Notes: generated by a model not told the origin, from the sequence alone. 64,000 nucleotides of DNA from JAVVVD01 sp036652795 (GCA_036652795.1 JAVVVD010000002.1:62001-126000); one strand, 5' to 3'. Positions 43,405 to 53,150 are shown, counted from the stretch's first letter. Program-made: numbers and translations.

Positions 43405-44139
43405 CTATGCCGTTTTTATGGTAACGGGGATATCACCCGCATCCAACACGATCATACCTATCTTCTTTTTCATTGGCAGATAATACTTAAATTCGCCAGC
43501 GATGCACTTTTTAAGTTTCTCTTCGACATCCGCTGCTAATATTTTCTCCACCTGCTTGTCGTCGCTATATATGCGATAGAACTCTGCCGCGTCCTCCATC
43601 GAGCGAAATGGCTGACCCATCTCGAATTCGATGCTCTCGCTTTGAAACGGGATGCCCAATATACTCAATCGCGCCTGCATTTGCGTCAGAGTAAAGTGTT
43701 CAAGCGGCTTATCATGGAGTGTAAAGCGATGCTTTCCCCAATTTTTTCTTACCAATATTACCTTTCCGCAGCACTGTGCCTTTGCAATGCTCAGCGCCTC
43801 ATCCATATGTCCAAAAAAGCAGAACACCATGGCATCATATGGTGTATTCGGTGGGCACTCCGCTATGTCCCCCTGAACCACATCGATATTTTCATACCCA
43901 TGCGCCACGATGTTTTCACTTAACACCGCCAATGCCTGTGCCGAAACATCCACCGCTGTGACCCTTCGACAATATTGTGAGAGGGCGAGGCTCAAATATC
44001 CCAGTCCGCACCCGGCATCGCATACGTTTGCATCCTTATCTAAAAATCTACTCATATGCCCGGCAAGTTCGCTGTAATACGAGCTATATTCGGATGCGTC
44101 ACGCATAAATTGTATCGTCTGTGGCTGCCAATTAAACAT
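43405..44139 (-). CDS. Class I SAM-dependent methyltransferase
   Basis: A 244-residue methyltransferase. SAM-binding motif I is VCDAGCGLGYLSLALSQ, followed by the acidic loop VTAVDVSAQAL and a motif VVQGDIAECPP. Residues after 150 form a substrate lid of unknown specificity. The ATG at 44139 overlaps the ATPase stop as TGATG with GGAG 9 bases upstream. Methyltransferases of this kind occur in ABC importer operons of anaerobes; their role is unclear. Confidence 0.85.
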   Translation of the reverse strand: MFNWQPQTIQFMRDASEYSSYYSELAGHMSRFLDKDANVCDAGCGLGYLSLALSQYCRRVTAVDVSAQALAVLSENIVAHGYENIDVVQGDIAECPPNTPYDAMVFCFFGHMDEALSIAKAQCCGKVILVRKNWGKHRFTLHDKPLEHFTLTQMQARLSILGIPFQSESIEFEMGQPFRSMEDAAEFYRIYSDDKQVEKILAADVEEKLKKCIAGEFKYYLPMKKKIGMIVLDAGDIPVTIKTA

Positions 44140-44915
44140 CAAACGCATCTCCTATCGCTTTGCGGTATTATCAGCCTACCCGCCTGCGTATTCAAGAACT
44201 GCACATTCATGCCATACAGGCACTTTATCAGGGATTCATCCATCGTTTCCGGCAAACCGAACGCCGCAACTCTGCCGCAGCTAAGCGCAAGGATCGCATC
44301 TGAATATGTAAGCGCATGCTGTGGATTGTGGGTGGAAAGCAGTATCGTGTAGCCCTCCATGGTCAGCCGCTTTACCTGTTCGAGCACTCGTGTTTGATTA
44401 CCGTAATCTAAGTTGGCCGTCGGTTCATCCATCACAAATATCTTTACCTGCTGTGCCAGCGCGCGGGCAATCAGCACAAGCTGTTGTTCGCCACCGCTCA
44501 AGCATCGGAAGCCCTTGTGTGCAAGCGGCTCTATTCCCATCTGGTAAAGCGCCAGCTGCGCCGCTTCCATCTGCTTTTTCCCCGGCAATGAAAATTGCGC
44601 CATCTGGTGTGCCGTTCCCATCAGCACCATATCCAACACAGTATAGTTGAAGGATTGTGCATGTGACTGTGGGATATATGCCATATGATGCGCAAGTTCC
44701 CTTGCGGATAGCTTATGCACATCAGTGCCGTCTATCGTTATTCTGCCCGTGTAGCCGTTTAGCAGGCCAAGCATGCAGCGAAACAGTGTGCTTTTGCCAA
44801 CCCCATTTGGGCCAAGCACTGATAAGAGCTGGCCATCCTCCACAGTAAAGCTGACGCCATCCAATACACGGTGCGCACCATAGCCAAAGCTCAAATTTTC
44901 AACGGTAATACTCAC
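44139..44915 (-). CDS. ABC transporter ATPase, FepC/BtuD-like
   Basis: A 258-residue ATPase. Walker A GPNGVGKST, Q loop IPQSHAQSF, signature CLSGGEQQL, Walker B FVMDEPTANLDYG and H loop LLSTHNPQH. Energises the FecCD-type permease. It overlaps the permease gene by 4 bases and the methyltransferase by 1 base. Confidence 0.93.
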   Translation of the reverse strand: MSITVENLSFGYGAHRVLDGVSFTVEDGQLLSVLGPNGVGKSTLFRCMLGLLNGYTGRITIDGTDVHKLSARELAHHMAYIPQSHAQSFNYTVLDMVLMGTAHQMAQFSLPGKKQMEAAQLALYQMGIEPLAHKGFRCLSGGEQQLVLIARALAQQVKIFVMDEPTANLDYGNQTRVLEQVKRLTMEGYTILLSTHNPQHALTYSDAILALSCGRVAAFGLPETMDESLIKCLYGMNVQFLNTQAGRLIIPQSDRRCV

Positions 44916-45967
44916 AGTGCCCCCTCCTTACGCGTGATAAGATAAATGAAAAACGGAGCGCCCACAAATGCTGTAAGTATCCCAATCGGGATCTCCGTTG
45001 CCAGCAGATTGCGCGATATATTATCCACAAACAGCATAAACATCGCTCCAATTATCATGCACGCCGGCATCATATACCTGTAATTGCTGCCAATTATTTT
45101 GCGGCAAAGGTGCGGAATAACAAGCCCTACCCAGCCTATCATTCCGCTTACGGAAACGCTGGCCGCCGTAATCAGCGTTGAACAGATGATTATTATAAAG
45201 CGCATAGCATTCGCGTTTACGCCTATTGTGCGCGCTTGCTCATCACCCAGCGTCAATATATTTATCTGCCAACGCAGTAAAAATAGCGGTATAAGCCCTA
45301 TTGCCATAGGCACAACAACAAATCCCACGTCCTTGAGCTTTGCGCCCGCCATGCTTCCCATAAGCCAATATGTAATCTCTGGCAGTTGATTTGTTGGATC
45401 AGCCACCAGCTTGATATATGATGTGCCTGCCGTAAATAGCGAGCTTATCATTATACCCGAAAGGATAAGATTTATAATACGATTGCCCGGCGCTCGCGTA
45501 CCCACAAAAAATACTACGCCAACCGTTACCAGGCTGCTTATAAATGCAAGAACCGTTACCATCTGGCTAGATGCGCCATACAGTATTGCAAGCGCAGCGC
45601 CGAATGCTGCACCAGAGGACGCGCCAAGTATATCAGGCGACGCCATCGGGTTTTGAAATACGCCCTGGTAGGACGCACCCGCCACCGAGAGACAACATCC
45701 AACAAGACAGGCCATCAGGATGCGCGGCAGCCTTATGTTGATTACAGTGGTTTCCATTTGAGTAGTCCAGCTTATTTCCAGGGGAATGATCTTATTTACG
45801 AGTATCCTCAGCAGCTCCTTGAACGGCACGCCGTAGCGGCCAAAACAAAATGACACAAGGAATACGGCAGCAAAGAGTATAATCAGCAGCACAAGCGTAC
45901 GCGTGCTTTTTGCATGCGCATTGGGCAATTTTTTAACAAGTTTGCGTTTCACTTCTTCATGCGGCAT
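44912..45967 (-). CDS. FecCD-type ABC transporter permease
   Basis: A 351-residue permease with about nine or ten hydrophobic segments. Family marks include RLPRILMACLVGCCLSVAGA, YQGVFQNPMASPDILGASSG, WLMGSMAG and IGWVGLVIPHLCRKIIGSNY. It heads the six-gene operon. The ribosome site before the ATG at 45967 is weak. A promoter and an upstream palindrome lie 50-125 bases away. Confidence 0.92.
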   Translation of the reverse strand: MPHEEVKRKLVKKLPNAHAKSTRTLVLLIILFAAVFLVSFCFGRYGVPFKELLRILVNKIIPLEISWTTQMETTVINIRLPRILMACLVGCCLSVAGASYQGVFQNPMASPDILGASSGAAFGAALAILYGASSQMVTVLAFISSLVTVGVVFFVGTRAPGNRIINLILSGIMISSLFTAGTSYIKLVADPTNQLPEITYWLMGSMAGAKLKDVGFVVVPMAIGLIPLFLLRWQINILTLGDEQARTIGVNANAMRFIIIICSTLITAASVSVSGMIGWVGLVIPHLCRKIIGSNYRYMMPACMIIGAMFMLFVDNISRNLLATEIPIGILTAFVGAPFFIYLITRKEGAL

Positions 45968-46017
45968 TATGTGTTTTACTCATTCCGTTATACTTTTAAA
46001 AAAATATCGATAGGTCA

Positions 46018-46047
46018 ATTATAGCAGTATCAATGTGGGATTTGCAA
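46018..46047 (-). promoter_or_regulatory. Sigma-A promoter of the ABC/xdhC operon
   Basis: On the minus strand TTGCAA (46047-46042), 18-base spacer, TATAAT (46023-46018). Confidence 0.68.
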
Positions 46048-46056
46048 TAGCGATAA

Positions 46057-46092
46057 TTCGGCCTAGCCGAACAATAATTTTCAACAGCCGAA
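46057..46092 (-). promoter_or_regulatory. Palindrome and phased half-site upstream of the ABC/xdhC promoter
   Basis: TTCGGC (46057-46062)-CTA-GCCGAA (46066-46071), with another GCCGAA at 46087-46092, exactly 21 bases on. Lies just upstream of the -35 box, as an activator site would. The rest of the 317-base divergent gap (45968-46284) shows no gene. Confidence 0.5.
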
Positions 46093-46284
46093 TATGGCGG
46101 TCCATTTTATATTAAATCACAGCAGTATTAAAGCTATGTATACCCGATTGTTTGCATTTGACACTGTACAATACATATGAGTTTTGTTATACTGACATGT
46201 GATTTACTATGTAGTTACCATGGATTCTCAAACCCCATCAGGCTCTGATTGGGCAAAAATCCTGTTCTTGAAAGGATGAACGAC

Positions 46285-47661
46285 TTGAAACGATTTATAG
46301 CATGTTTACTTATATTTACATTTGTACTTGGCATGTTGCCCGCTGCGGCAATAGCTGAATTTGACCCAAAAAGTGTTTCCACTCCCTACATTGTGCTTAT
46401 GGATTGCTCCACAGGTGCTGTTCTTTATGAAAAGCAGGGCAATGCTAAGGCTTTTCCTGCAAGCACCACAAAAATAATGACGGCAATATTGGCAATAGAG
46501 GCCAATGAAAACCTTGAAACCCTTGTTACAGTCGGTGAAGACGTTGAAAGCAAAGGCTCGTTGATGAATATAAGCCGCGCAGAGCAGCTGCGCCTTATAG
46601 ATTTGCTTTACGGTATGATGCTAAAGTCCGGCAACGATGCTGCCAAGGCAATAGCTGAATTTGTATCTGGATCTGAAACTGCATTCGCGGAGCTTATGAA
46701 CAAAAAGGCAATTGAGCTTGGTATGCTCAACACGCATTTTGTTAAGCCAAACGGTCTGCATAAGGATGATCATGTGACAACCGCTTATGATATGGCGTTG
46801 CTCACACGCTATGCCATGAAAAACGAAGCTTTCCGCACAATAGTGAGTGCACATACCTATCAAGTTCCGCCCACAAGCAAGGACAGTGACGGATATCTGC
46901 TTGAAAATACCAACAAGCTCCTATATACCAAGGAGGGCGACACCCCCTATACATATCAATACGCGATAGGCGTAAAAACAGGAGATACCACTCAGGCGGG
47001 GCGCTGCCTTGTATCTGCCGCTCAGAAGGATGGCGTTGAGCTTATTCTCGTGCTGCTTGGCGACATAGAAGGAACGGTAAGCGGCGACTATCGCTATCAG
47101 AACGCCGCAGGCTTTTTTGACTGGGGCTTCCAGAATTACGCTTCCGTAAATGCCTCAGACCTTAAGCTATCCGGCAATGTTATTCTGCCTGTGAGCAATG
47201 CAAGCTTTGATGACGCAGAAAACGGAAACATTACGCTAAATGTGCGCCTTGACGGTGTTTCGGTAAGCGGTCTGCGCACAGACATTGATGCGATCAGCGC
47301 AAACCCTGATCTTATTACCTCGTCGTATGAGCTTAATCGCTCTATGAGTGCGCCCATAACGGCCGGTGAAGTGCTTGGCACCATTACCTATAGTTATGAG
47401 GATAAAACGCTGTTTAAGGCTGATCTGATTGCCTCGCGCGATGTAATGGAAATAGGTGCCGCCGCAAACCCCAGTCCAAGCCCACTGCTGATGGATGCGC
47501 CAGGTGACCAAAAAAGCGGCGGCAATTCGTGGGTATTCTGGGTGTTGGTGGCTGTTGTATTGCTTTTGGCAATTGTGATACTCCGGCTTGTTAACTCGCG
47601 CAAAAAGCGTATGCGCAGAACCAAGCGCCGCCGTCCATCATATAGGGTGTACAGGCGATAA
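46285..47661 (+). CDS. D-alanyl-D-alanine carboxypeptidase, DacF-like
   Basis: A 458-residue penicillin-binding protein 5-type carboxypeptidase. A signal peptide runs to AAAIAEF. The active site motifs are STTK (SxxK), SGN and KTG in GVKTGDTTQAG. A beta-rich C-terminal domain precedes a membrane helix WVFWVLVAVVLLLAIVIL and a basic tail. It trims D-Ala from peptidoglycan stem peptides; a sporulation role is possible but not shown. The TTG at 46285 follows AAAGGA by 9 bases; an ATG three codons earlier lacks a ribosome site. Confidence 0.9.
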   Translation: MKRFIACLLIFTFVLGMLPAAAIAEFDPKSVSTPYIVLMDCSTGAVLYEKQGNAKAFPASTTKIMTAILAIEANENLETLVTVGEDVESKGSLMNISRAEQLRLIDLLYGMMLKSGNDAAKAIAEFVSGSETAFAELMNKKAIELGMLNTHFVKPNGLHKDDHVTTAYDMALLTRYAMKNEAFRTIVSAHTYQVPPTSKDSDGYLLENTNKLLYTKEGDTPYTYQYAIGVKTGDTTQAGRCLVSAAQKDGVELILVLLGDIEGTVSGDYRYQNAAGFFDWGFQNYASVNASDLKLSGNVILPVSNASFDDAENGNITLNVRLDGVSVSGLRTDIDAISANPDLITSSYELNRSMSAPITAGEVLGTITYSYEDKTLFKADLIASRDVMEIGAAANPSPSPLLMDAPGDQKSGGNSWVFWVLVAVVLLLAIVILRLVNSRKKRMRRTKRRRPSYRVYRR

Positions 47662-47675
47662 TATTATATGTATAA

Positions 47676-47715
47676 AAACTATCCCCCCACAGCTATGCTG
47701 CGGGGGGATAGTTTT
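47676..47715. terminator. Bidirectional terminator between dacF-like and TVP38 genes
   Basis: AAACTATCCCCC and GGGGGATAGTTT form a perfect long stem, with A/T runs on both sides. Convergent genes end on both sides. Confidence 0.9.
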
Positions 47716-47730
47716 ATGTTGCTTGCAGAT

Positions 47731-48429
47731 CTACACCTGCTTTGTTGCGTTGATACGCCTATATATCAGCAACCCGATACCGCTTATCACAATGGTTACT
47801 GCAAATACTATTATTGCGAACATATAGTTTTCAAGCCCCAGAGCATTTCCGCCTATTGTTGACGTAATGATTGACGGTATGCGGGCAAGCGATGTAATCA
47901 GCATCCATGTGCCAAGCTTCATCTTTGTAAGTCCCACACAATAGGTAAGTATATCCTTAGGCATACCAGGAATAAGGAATATGATGAACGCAATCAGATC
48001 CACTTTTTTTTCATCACGCAAAAATTTAAGCGAATTTATCTTTTCGCGTGGGAAGAATACCTCAACTGCCTTTATTCCGATTTTGCGTACAAAAAGGAAT
48101 ACTATCACGCCGCCAATAAATGTGCCTAATACGCATAGCGCAGTCCCCTCCCATATTCCAAAGGCGTAGCCCGCCACTATTTCAAACGGCTCGCCAGGGA
48201 TTACTGCCACTATTATCTGTATTATCACCATGCCAATAAATGCGATGCGGCTCCATATTCCGTGTTCATTCACCCAAATGCGAAATAGCTCAGGGTCGGC
48301 GGCAAATTTACTAAGCGCCTTGCCAAACAGCACAAACAGCGCGCCCATTATCATTATAAAGCCGGCTATGCCAGCCAAAGCCAGCCATCTTCTGCGTTTT
48401 TCCTGCGCAGGCAATTCCTTATATTTCAT
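47731..48429 (-). CDS. TVP38/TMEM64 family membrane protein
   Basis: A 232-residue integral membrane protein of the DedA/VTT superfamily. Around five hydrophobic segments flank the VTT signature VIPGEPFEIVAGYAFGIWEG and FLFVRKIGIKAVEVF, then FLIPGMPKDILTYCVGLT. Family members are linked to lipid transport or envelope homeostasis. The ATG at 48429 with GAGG 9 bases upstream is preferred over two earlier starts. Confidence 0.85.
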   Translation of the reverse strand: MKYKELPAQEKRRRWLALAGIAGFIMIMGALFVLFGKALSKFAADPELFRIWVNEHGIWSRIAFIGMVIIQIIVAVIPGEPFEIVAGYAFGIWEGTALCVLGTFIGGVIVFLFVRKIGIKAVEVFFPREKINSLKFLRDEKKVDLIAFIIFLIPGMPKDILTYCVGLTKMKLGTWMLITSLARIPSIITSTIGGNALGLENYMFAIIVFAVTIVISGIGLLIYRRINATKQV

Positions 48430-48660
48430 CCGTTTAATCCTCATCAGCCCTATGTTACTCAAGCCTTTTCGGCCGTATCTTATAACGATGGCTTTCGTTT
48501 TTTATTCTAGGCTTGACGCTCTGCCCACATATAAAGGTTATATGTGATTCTACCGTTAACCCGATTAGTAAGCAGTATAACATAAATCTCGGATGCAATC
48601 ACCATCTGTATCCATCCGCCATATCCATACGCAATTGTTAAATCCTTGTTTTGGCATTTG

Positions 48661-49401
48661 TCACGCATCATCCTCATCGTTTAGCAGAATATCCAACATA
48701 CGCTTGGGATTATTCAAAAAGCTGCGTGTAATACGGTAATTTTCCGTTTCATCATATGCTATTGGCGCAATGCCGTTTTCGTTGAGTTGATATATCAGCG
48801 CATCAGGATATGCCATAAGTATGGGCGAATGTGTGGCTATAAGCAGCTGTGAATTCGCGTTGGCCAGATTATGTATGGCGCAAAGCAATGCAAGCTGGCG
48901 TGATGGCGAAAGCGCCGCCTCAGGCTCGTCAAATATGTATAGTCCGTTCCCTCCCAAACGGTTGAGCACCAATGCCATAAAGCTTTCCCCGTGTGATTGG
49001 CGGTGCAGTGAGCGTCCACCATAGCTGTTTATCAAACCACCATCCCAGTCCAGTTCATCGATATTGCTTGCCACATTATAAAAGCTCTCCGCACGCAGAA
49101 AATATCCATCGCGCGGACGTGCTGCCGACCTTACAAGCCGGGTATGTTCATACAGCGCAGAATGTGTATTTTTAGATGCGAAGTTGAAGTTCCGTGAACC
49201 GCCCTCGGGGTTAAATCCCGCCGCTACCGCAACAGCCTCAAGCAGCGTCGACTTCCCCGATCCGTTTTCGCCCACAAAAAATGTTACCGGCCGCTGCGAA
49301 ATATCCAATGATCTTGTTCGGCTTATAGCTGGAATATCATTTAAATATGCGTCGGCATCTTTGAATACACCGCCATTAAGCTCTATACTGCGTATATACA
49401 T
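48661..49401 (-). CDS. AAA-type ATPase (ABC/RecF-like)
   Basis: A 246-residue ABC/RecF-like ATPase. Walker A FVGENGSGKSTLLEA, then the HRQSHGESFMALVLNRL region (signature-like), Walker B LYIFDEPEAALSP, and H switch LLIATHSPILM. Small stand-alone members of this family are common, some tied to defence or nucleoprotein work; none of the usual partners is adjacent. The start is uncertain: an ATG at 49419 is possible but lacks a ribosome site. Confidence 0.8.
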   Translation of the reverse strand: MYIRSIELNGGVFKDADAYLNDIPAISRTRSLDISQRPVTFFVGENGSGKSTLLEAVAVAAGFNPEGGSRNFNFASKNTHSALYEHTRLVRSAARPRDGYFLRAESFYNVASNIDELDWDGGLINSYGGRSLHRQSHGESFMALVLNRLGGNGLYIFDEPEAALSPSRQLALLCAIHNLANANSQLLIATHSPILMAYPDALIYQLNENGIAPIAYDETENYRITRSFLNNPKRMLDILLNDEDDA

Positions 49402-49532
49402 CGTGTCACATTCTTCCATGGCATATTTCTAAAGTGAGGTGTAATTCCGATTTTAGAAACACATCCTAAATTATTTAGCGCAATTATAACATAATTCTCA
49501 GTTGTTTTTATGTTTATTATTGCATGCGCGCT

Positions 49533-49541
49533 TGTTATAAT
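49533..49541 (+). promoter_or_regulatory. Extended -10 promoter candidate of the M3 peptidase gene
   Basis: TG-T-TATAAT (TG at 49533-49534, TATAAT at 49536-49541); no good -35 box; 49 bases before the ATG. Confidence 0.45.
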
Positions 49542-49590
49542 GCACTTGTTGAGCTATTATGTTGATGAATAATATGGAGGTATTGATGCA

Positions 49591-51279
49591 ATGTTAAAGT
49601 TTTCAGAGATGCCGTATAAGCGACCCGAAAAAGCGCCGTCTTTTGCCGCACTGCGCGCAGAGATAAAATCCATGGAAAAAGCTGGCGACTATAGCAAATT
49701 TAAGATTGCCATATTGGCCTGTCAAAAGCTTATGTCCAACTTTTACACAATGAGCACCCTCGTGTATATCCGCCACACCATCGACACATCCGATAAATTC
49801 TATGCCGCAGAACAGAAATACTTCGATCAGGTGGAGCCTCAGCTTGTACCTATCATGATTAAATATGCCAAGACGATTTTGGCCAGTCCCTTCAAAGACG
49901 AGCTTGCCGGTGAATTTGGCGACCATTATATCACCATACAGGAGAACACCCTCAAGAAGATGTCCCCAAAGCTTGTACCTGCCATGCAACGCCAAAATAC
50001 ACTGGTCAATGAATATGAAAACCTGCTCGCCTCCTGCAAGGTGGACTTCGGCGGCGAAACGCTTAACCTTTCCGGACTAGGCAAATATTTGCAAGACCCA
50101 AACCGCGAAGTAAGACGCGAGGTCTCCAAGGCAATATCTGACTTTTTAAGCGCAAACAGTGCAAAGCTGGATGGCCTATATGATAAGCTTGTTAAGTTGC
50201 GCACAGGCATGGGCAAGAAGATGGGCTTTGACACCTATACTCCGTTGGGCTATCTGAATATGGATCGTTATAGCTATTGCGCACAGGATGTGGCGAAATT
50301 CCGCGAGCAGGTGATAAGCGACATAGTCCCCGTATGCACAAAGCTGCGCGAACAGCAGGCCAAGCGCATAGGCGTAGACAAGATATATAATTATGATGAA
50401 ACATTTATGTTTACCGATGGAAACGCCGTGCCTCATGGCAGTGTGGATGAGATGATCTCAGCAGCCCAACGCATGTACCGTGAGCTTAGCGATGAAACCG
50501 GCGATTTCTTTGACTTTATGGTAAAGCATGAGCTTATGGACCTTATTAACCGGCCTAACAAGCGCGTGGGAGGTTATTGTACCACGCTGCATGATTATGA
50601 AGCGGCATTCATATTCTCCAATTTCAACGGAACGGCGGCTGATGTCGACGTGCTCACGCATGAGGCTGGGCACGCATTTGCCGGCTATTGTGCCAACATG
50701 CACAACAATCTGCTTGATTACCTATCCCCCACTATGGAATCCTGCGAAATACACTCCATGAGTATGGAGTTTTTCACACATCCATGGATGGAGCTGTTCT
50801 TTGGTGATGCGGCGGATAAGTACCGTTATGCCCACCTGCTTGAAGCCTTCCTGTTTATTCCATACGGCGTATGTGTGGATGAATTTCAGCACGTGGTATA
50901 TGAAAATCCCGGCATGACCCCCGCACAGCGCAACGCCGCATGGCGTGAGCTTGAGAAGAAGTACCTCCCACACCGTCATTATGATAGTGAATACTTTGAG
51001 GCGGGCGGCATGTGGCAAAAGCAGCATCACATATACTCGATGCCCTTCTACTATATTGACTATGCACTTGCGAGCATAAGTGCGTTTGAGTTTTATGGCA
51101 AGATGAAAGCGGACAAAGCGACGGCATGGCATGATTACTTCAACCTGTGCTGCGCCGGTGGCAGCAAACCTTATCGCGAGCTGCTCAAGCTTGCCAATCT
51201 TTCAGACCCATTCGTGCCAGGCAGCGTACAAAAGGCCATCGCCGCCGGTGTCGATACCCTCATGAACACCAATATATAG
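49591..51279 (+). CDS. M3 family oligoendopeptidase
   Basis: Zinc metallopeptidase of the PepF/oligoendopeptidase group, 562 residues, cytosolic. The zinc motif is HEAGHAF (H357, E358, H361), with the third ligand Glu in the following helix around SPTMESCEIHSMSME. PepF-type enzymes degrade oligopeptides of about 7-17 residues. GGAGG lies 10 bases before the ATG. Single-gene unit with its own terminator. Confidence 0.93.
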   Translation: MLKFSEMPYKRPEKAPSFAALRAEIKSMEKAGDYSKFKIAILACQKLMSNFYTMSTLVYIRHTIDTSDKFYAAEQKYFDQVEPQLVPIMIKYAKTILASPFKDELAGEFGDHYITIQENTLKKMSPKLVPAMQRQNTLVNEYENLLASCKVDFGGETLNLSGLGKYLQDPNREVRREVSKAISDFLSANSAKLDGLYDKLVKLRTGMGKKMGFDTYTPLGYLNMDRYSYCAQDVAKFREQVISDIVPVCTKLREQQAKRIGVDKIYNYDETFMFTDGNAVPHGSVDEMISAAQRMYRELSDETGDFFDFMVKHELMDLINRPNKRVGGYCTTLHDYEAAFIFSNFNGTAADVDVLTHEAGHAFAGYCANMHNNLLDYLSPTMESCEIHSMSMEFFTHPWMELFFGDAADKYRYAHLLEAFLFIPYGVCVDEFQHVVYENPGMTPAQRNAAWRELEKKYLPHRHYDSEYFEAGGMWQKQHHIYSMPFYYIDYALASISAFEFYGKMKADKATAWHDYFNLCCAGGSKPYRELLKLANLSDPFVPGSVQKAIAAGVDTLMNTNI

Positions 51280-51354
51280 GCTAGCGCAACCAATTAGTCT
51301 AAATTCTGTATGCCTAAATGGGCATTGGGTAACGCATGATCAAGGATATCCTCA

Positions 51355-51396
51355 AAAGCATCAACCGGTAATTAATTACCGGTTGATGCTTTTTTC
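51355..51396 (+). terminator. Terminator of the M3 peptidase gene
   Basis: A perfect inverted repeat GCATCAACCGGTAAT/ATTACCGGTTGATGC centred near 51373, followed by TTTTTTC. Confidence 0.9.
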
Positions 51397-51639
51397 ATAT
51401 AGGCGCTAAATGCCATCATTAAACTACACATTTTATCGACGACGCATGATAGATAAAGTGGGTATACGGTACACACTGGCGCTAGCGTTTTAAATCTATG
51501 TAACGGAAATCAGCTATCGTTATTATTTGAATAAATACTCCCATTATTTAACTTGAGGCTGTATCCGCTAAGCAGACACAGCCTCTAAAGACGTCATTGA
51601 CCGGTTAATCCATTTTTTCGCATTTTTATTGCACAAGCT
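51397..51639 (+). other. Gap between M3 peptidase and GIY-YIG gene
   Basis: With the 75 bases before the terminator the gene-free stretch is 360 bases. It holds one more hairpin, GAGGCTGT (51553-51560) / ACAGCCTC (51577-51584), with no T run. No gene seen. Confidence 0.5.
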
Positions 51640-51960
51640 TTATAATACTATCTGCAATTGTATAAGCTGGGTAGTTTCGCCCAATTTCGTCTTCCATGCA
51701 AACATCATTGCCTTAAGATGCGCGTCCACTTCTTCGCTTGTCATATCCTCTGGCGGTTCATAGACCTCAAGCGCTTCCAATTCAAAATCCTTATGGCTGT
51801 TGCAGAACTGCTGCAACGGCCTGTATGAGCAAGCATTAAGTGTAAGCTCAAAGCGTAGGCGCTTTAGTGTACCATCCACATTGTGGGAAAAGCCCACAAA
51901 AGATACCCCGCTCAACGCATCGTATACGCGATACACGCCCTTTGTAAGCCGTTTTTCCAT
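51640..51960 (-). CDS. GIY-YIG nuclease family protein
   Basis: A 106-residue small protein. The diagnostic GVYRVYDALSGVSFVGFSHN is a GIY-YIG core variant (GVY ... VGF), followed by LKRLRFELTLNACSYRPLQQ where the catalytic Arg region would be. Stand-alone proteins of this clade occur widely in Clostridia; function unknown. It follows the PPIase lipoprotein by 2 bases, so one transcript is likely. Confidence 0.75.
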   Translation of the reverse strand: MEKRLTKGVYRVYDALSGVSFVGFSHNVDGTLKRLRFELTLNACSYRPLQQFCNSHKDFELEALEVYEPPEDMTSEEVDAHLKAMMFAWKTKLGETTQLIQLQIVL

Positions 51961-51962
51961 TT

Positions 51963-53150
51963 TTATTTCATGCCCACATACTTAACGCGGCTTTCATATT
52001 TCACAATTTTAAGCTCCTCAATCCACTTTGATGCAGCCTCCGTGTAAAGCTCATCGCCATGGGTTGCAAGCAGGTAATCATGTATCTGGGTCTTTACCTC
52101 CTCCAGAGTTTTAGGAGCCGTGTCAACAGCCGCTACCTTTTTGATTATATGCACACCTGCTTTGGACTTCACCGGTCCACTTACATCGCCAACTTTAGCC
52201 AGTGCCAGTGCAGCGTCTGAAAATTCAGCATAATAGCTGTCTCTATTTGACTCACTTAAAACATAGCCCTTTGCGTATTGCTCGCTGGCCATTCCCGGAT
52301 CTTCGCCATAGTCCTTTATCAGCGCGTCAAAGTCTGCGCCGGAGGCCAACTTAGCCTGTACCTCTGTGACTATGGTGTTGACGTCCTTTGTTTCACCCTC
52401 GGCAGGGTTTTTAATCAGTATGTGCTTATAGTAATAATAGCCGTCCGGTGCCACAAGTGGTTCCACTCCGCCATACTGGGCATACTGCTGCACATATGAA
52501 TAATAGCTCTCAGGTTTTTCCGCAAATGTGGCAGTTTGCTCCTTAACGGTGTTATCATACCATTCCTGTATCTGCTCGTCAGTAACGCTGGCTTCAGCTT
52601 TAACCTGATCGGCCATCTTCTTTGCAAGCGCTTCCTCGATGCTGGCTTCGCGCACCTGTTTTGTAAGCTTTTCATACGTCATACCAACGCTTTTAAGCTC
52701 CTTTATAAGAAGCGCGTATTCAGCGTCGTATTTTTCAGTTTCATCTGTGATGCTCTCATCAATCTGGCTGGCATACTGCTCCACATATCCTTTAAGCGTA
52801 ACATCTGCCGCATCCATAGCGATTGTCTGTTCCCCTTCGGTAAGCGTTAATCCGATTTTATGCGCCCACGCAAGTGGAAGTACAGCGTCGATCACCGACT
52901 TGAATGTCAGCTCTCTTAGGCTAGCCATCTGATCCTTGCCATCATCGATTGCTAGATATCCTGCATCAGCATACTGCTTGAATGTTGAAAATTGATTGTA
53001 ATATGTTGAATATGTTATCTCAACATCACCAACCTTGGCGACCACAGGATTATCGATTGTGGCTTTGCAGCCCGCCAGCATCCCAGCCAGCATAACAAGC
53101 GCAATTCCAAGCGCAGCAAACCGCAAATTGCGGCCGTTCTTATAATGCAT
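51963..53150 (-). CDS. Secreted peptidyl-prolyl isomerase lipoprotein (SurA/PrsA-like)
   Basis: A 395-residue lipoprotein chaperone. Signal ends at LAGMLAGC (lipidated Cys). A SurA N-terminal-like helical region precedes a PPIC parvulin domain (about 240-350) containing YYYKHILIKNP, QAKLASGADFDALIKDYGED and VKSKAGVHIIKK. Expected to fold exported proteins at the outer face of the membrane. AAAGGAG precedes the ATG at 53150. Confidence 0.87.
   Translation of the reverse strand: MHYKNGRNLRFAALGIALVMLAGMLAGCKATIDNPVVAKVGDVEITYSTYYNQFSTFKQYADAGYLAIDDGKDQMASLRELTFKSVIDAVLPLAWAHKIGLTLTEGEQTIAMDAADVTLKGYVEQYASQIDESITDETEKYDAEYALLIKELKSVGMTYEKLTKQVREASIEEALAKKMADQVKAEASVTDEQIQEWYDNTVKEQTATFAEKPESYYSYVQQYAQYGGVEPLVAPDGYYYYKHILIKNPAEGETKDVNTIVTEVQAKLASGADFDALIKDYGEDPGMASEQYAKGYVLSESNRDSYYAEFSDAALALAKVGDVSGPVKSKAGVHIIKKVAAVDTAPKTLEEVKTQIHDYLLATHGDELYTEAASKWIEELKIVKYESRVKYVGMK

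Noticed and set aside
51553..51584. Hairpin as terminator for the GIY-YIG gene
   Set aside because: Stem is good but no T run on the minus strand.
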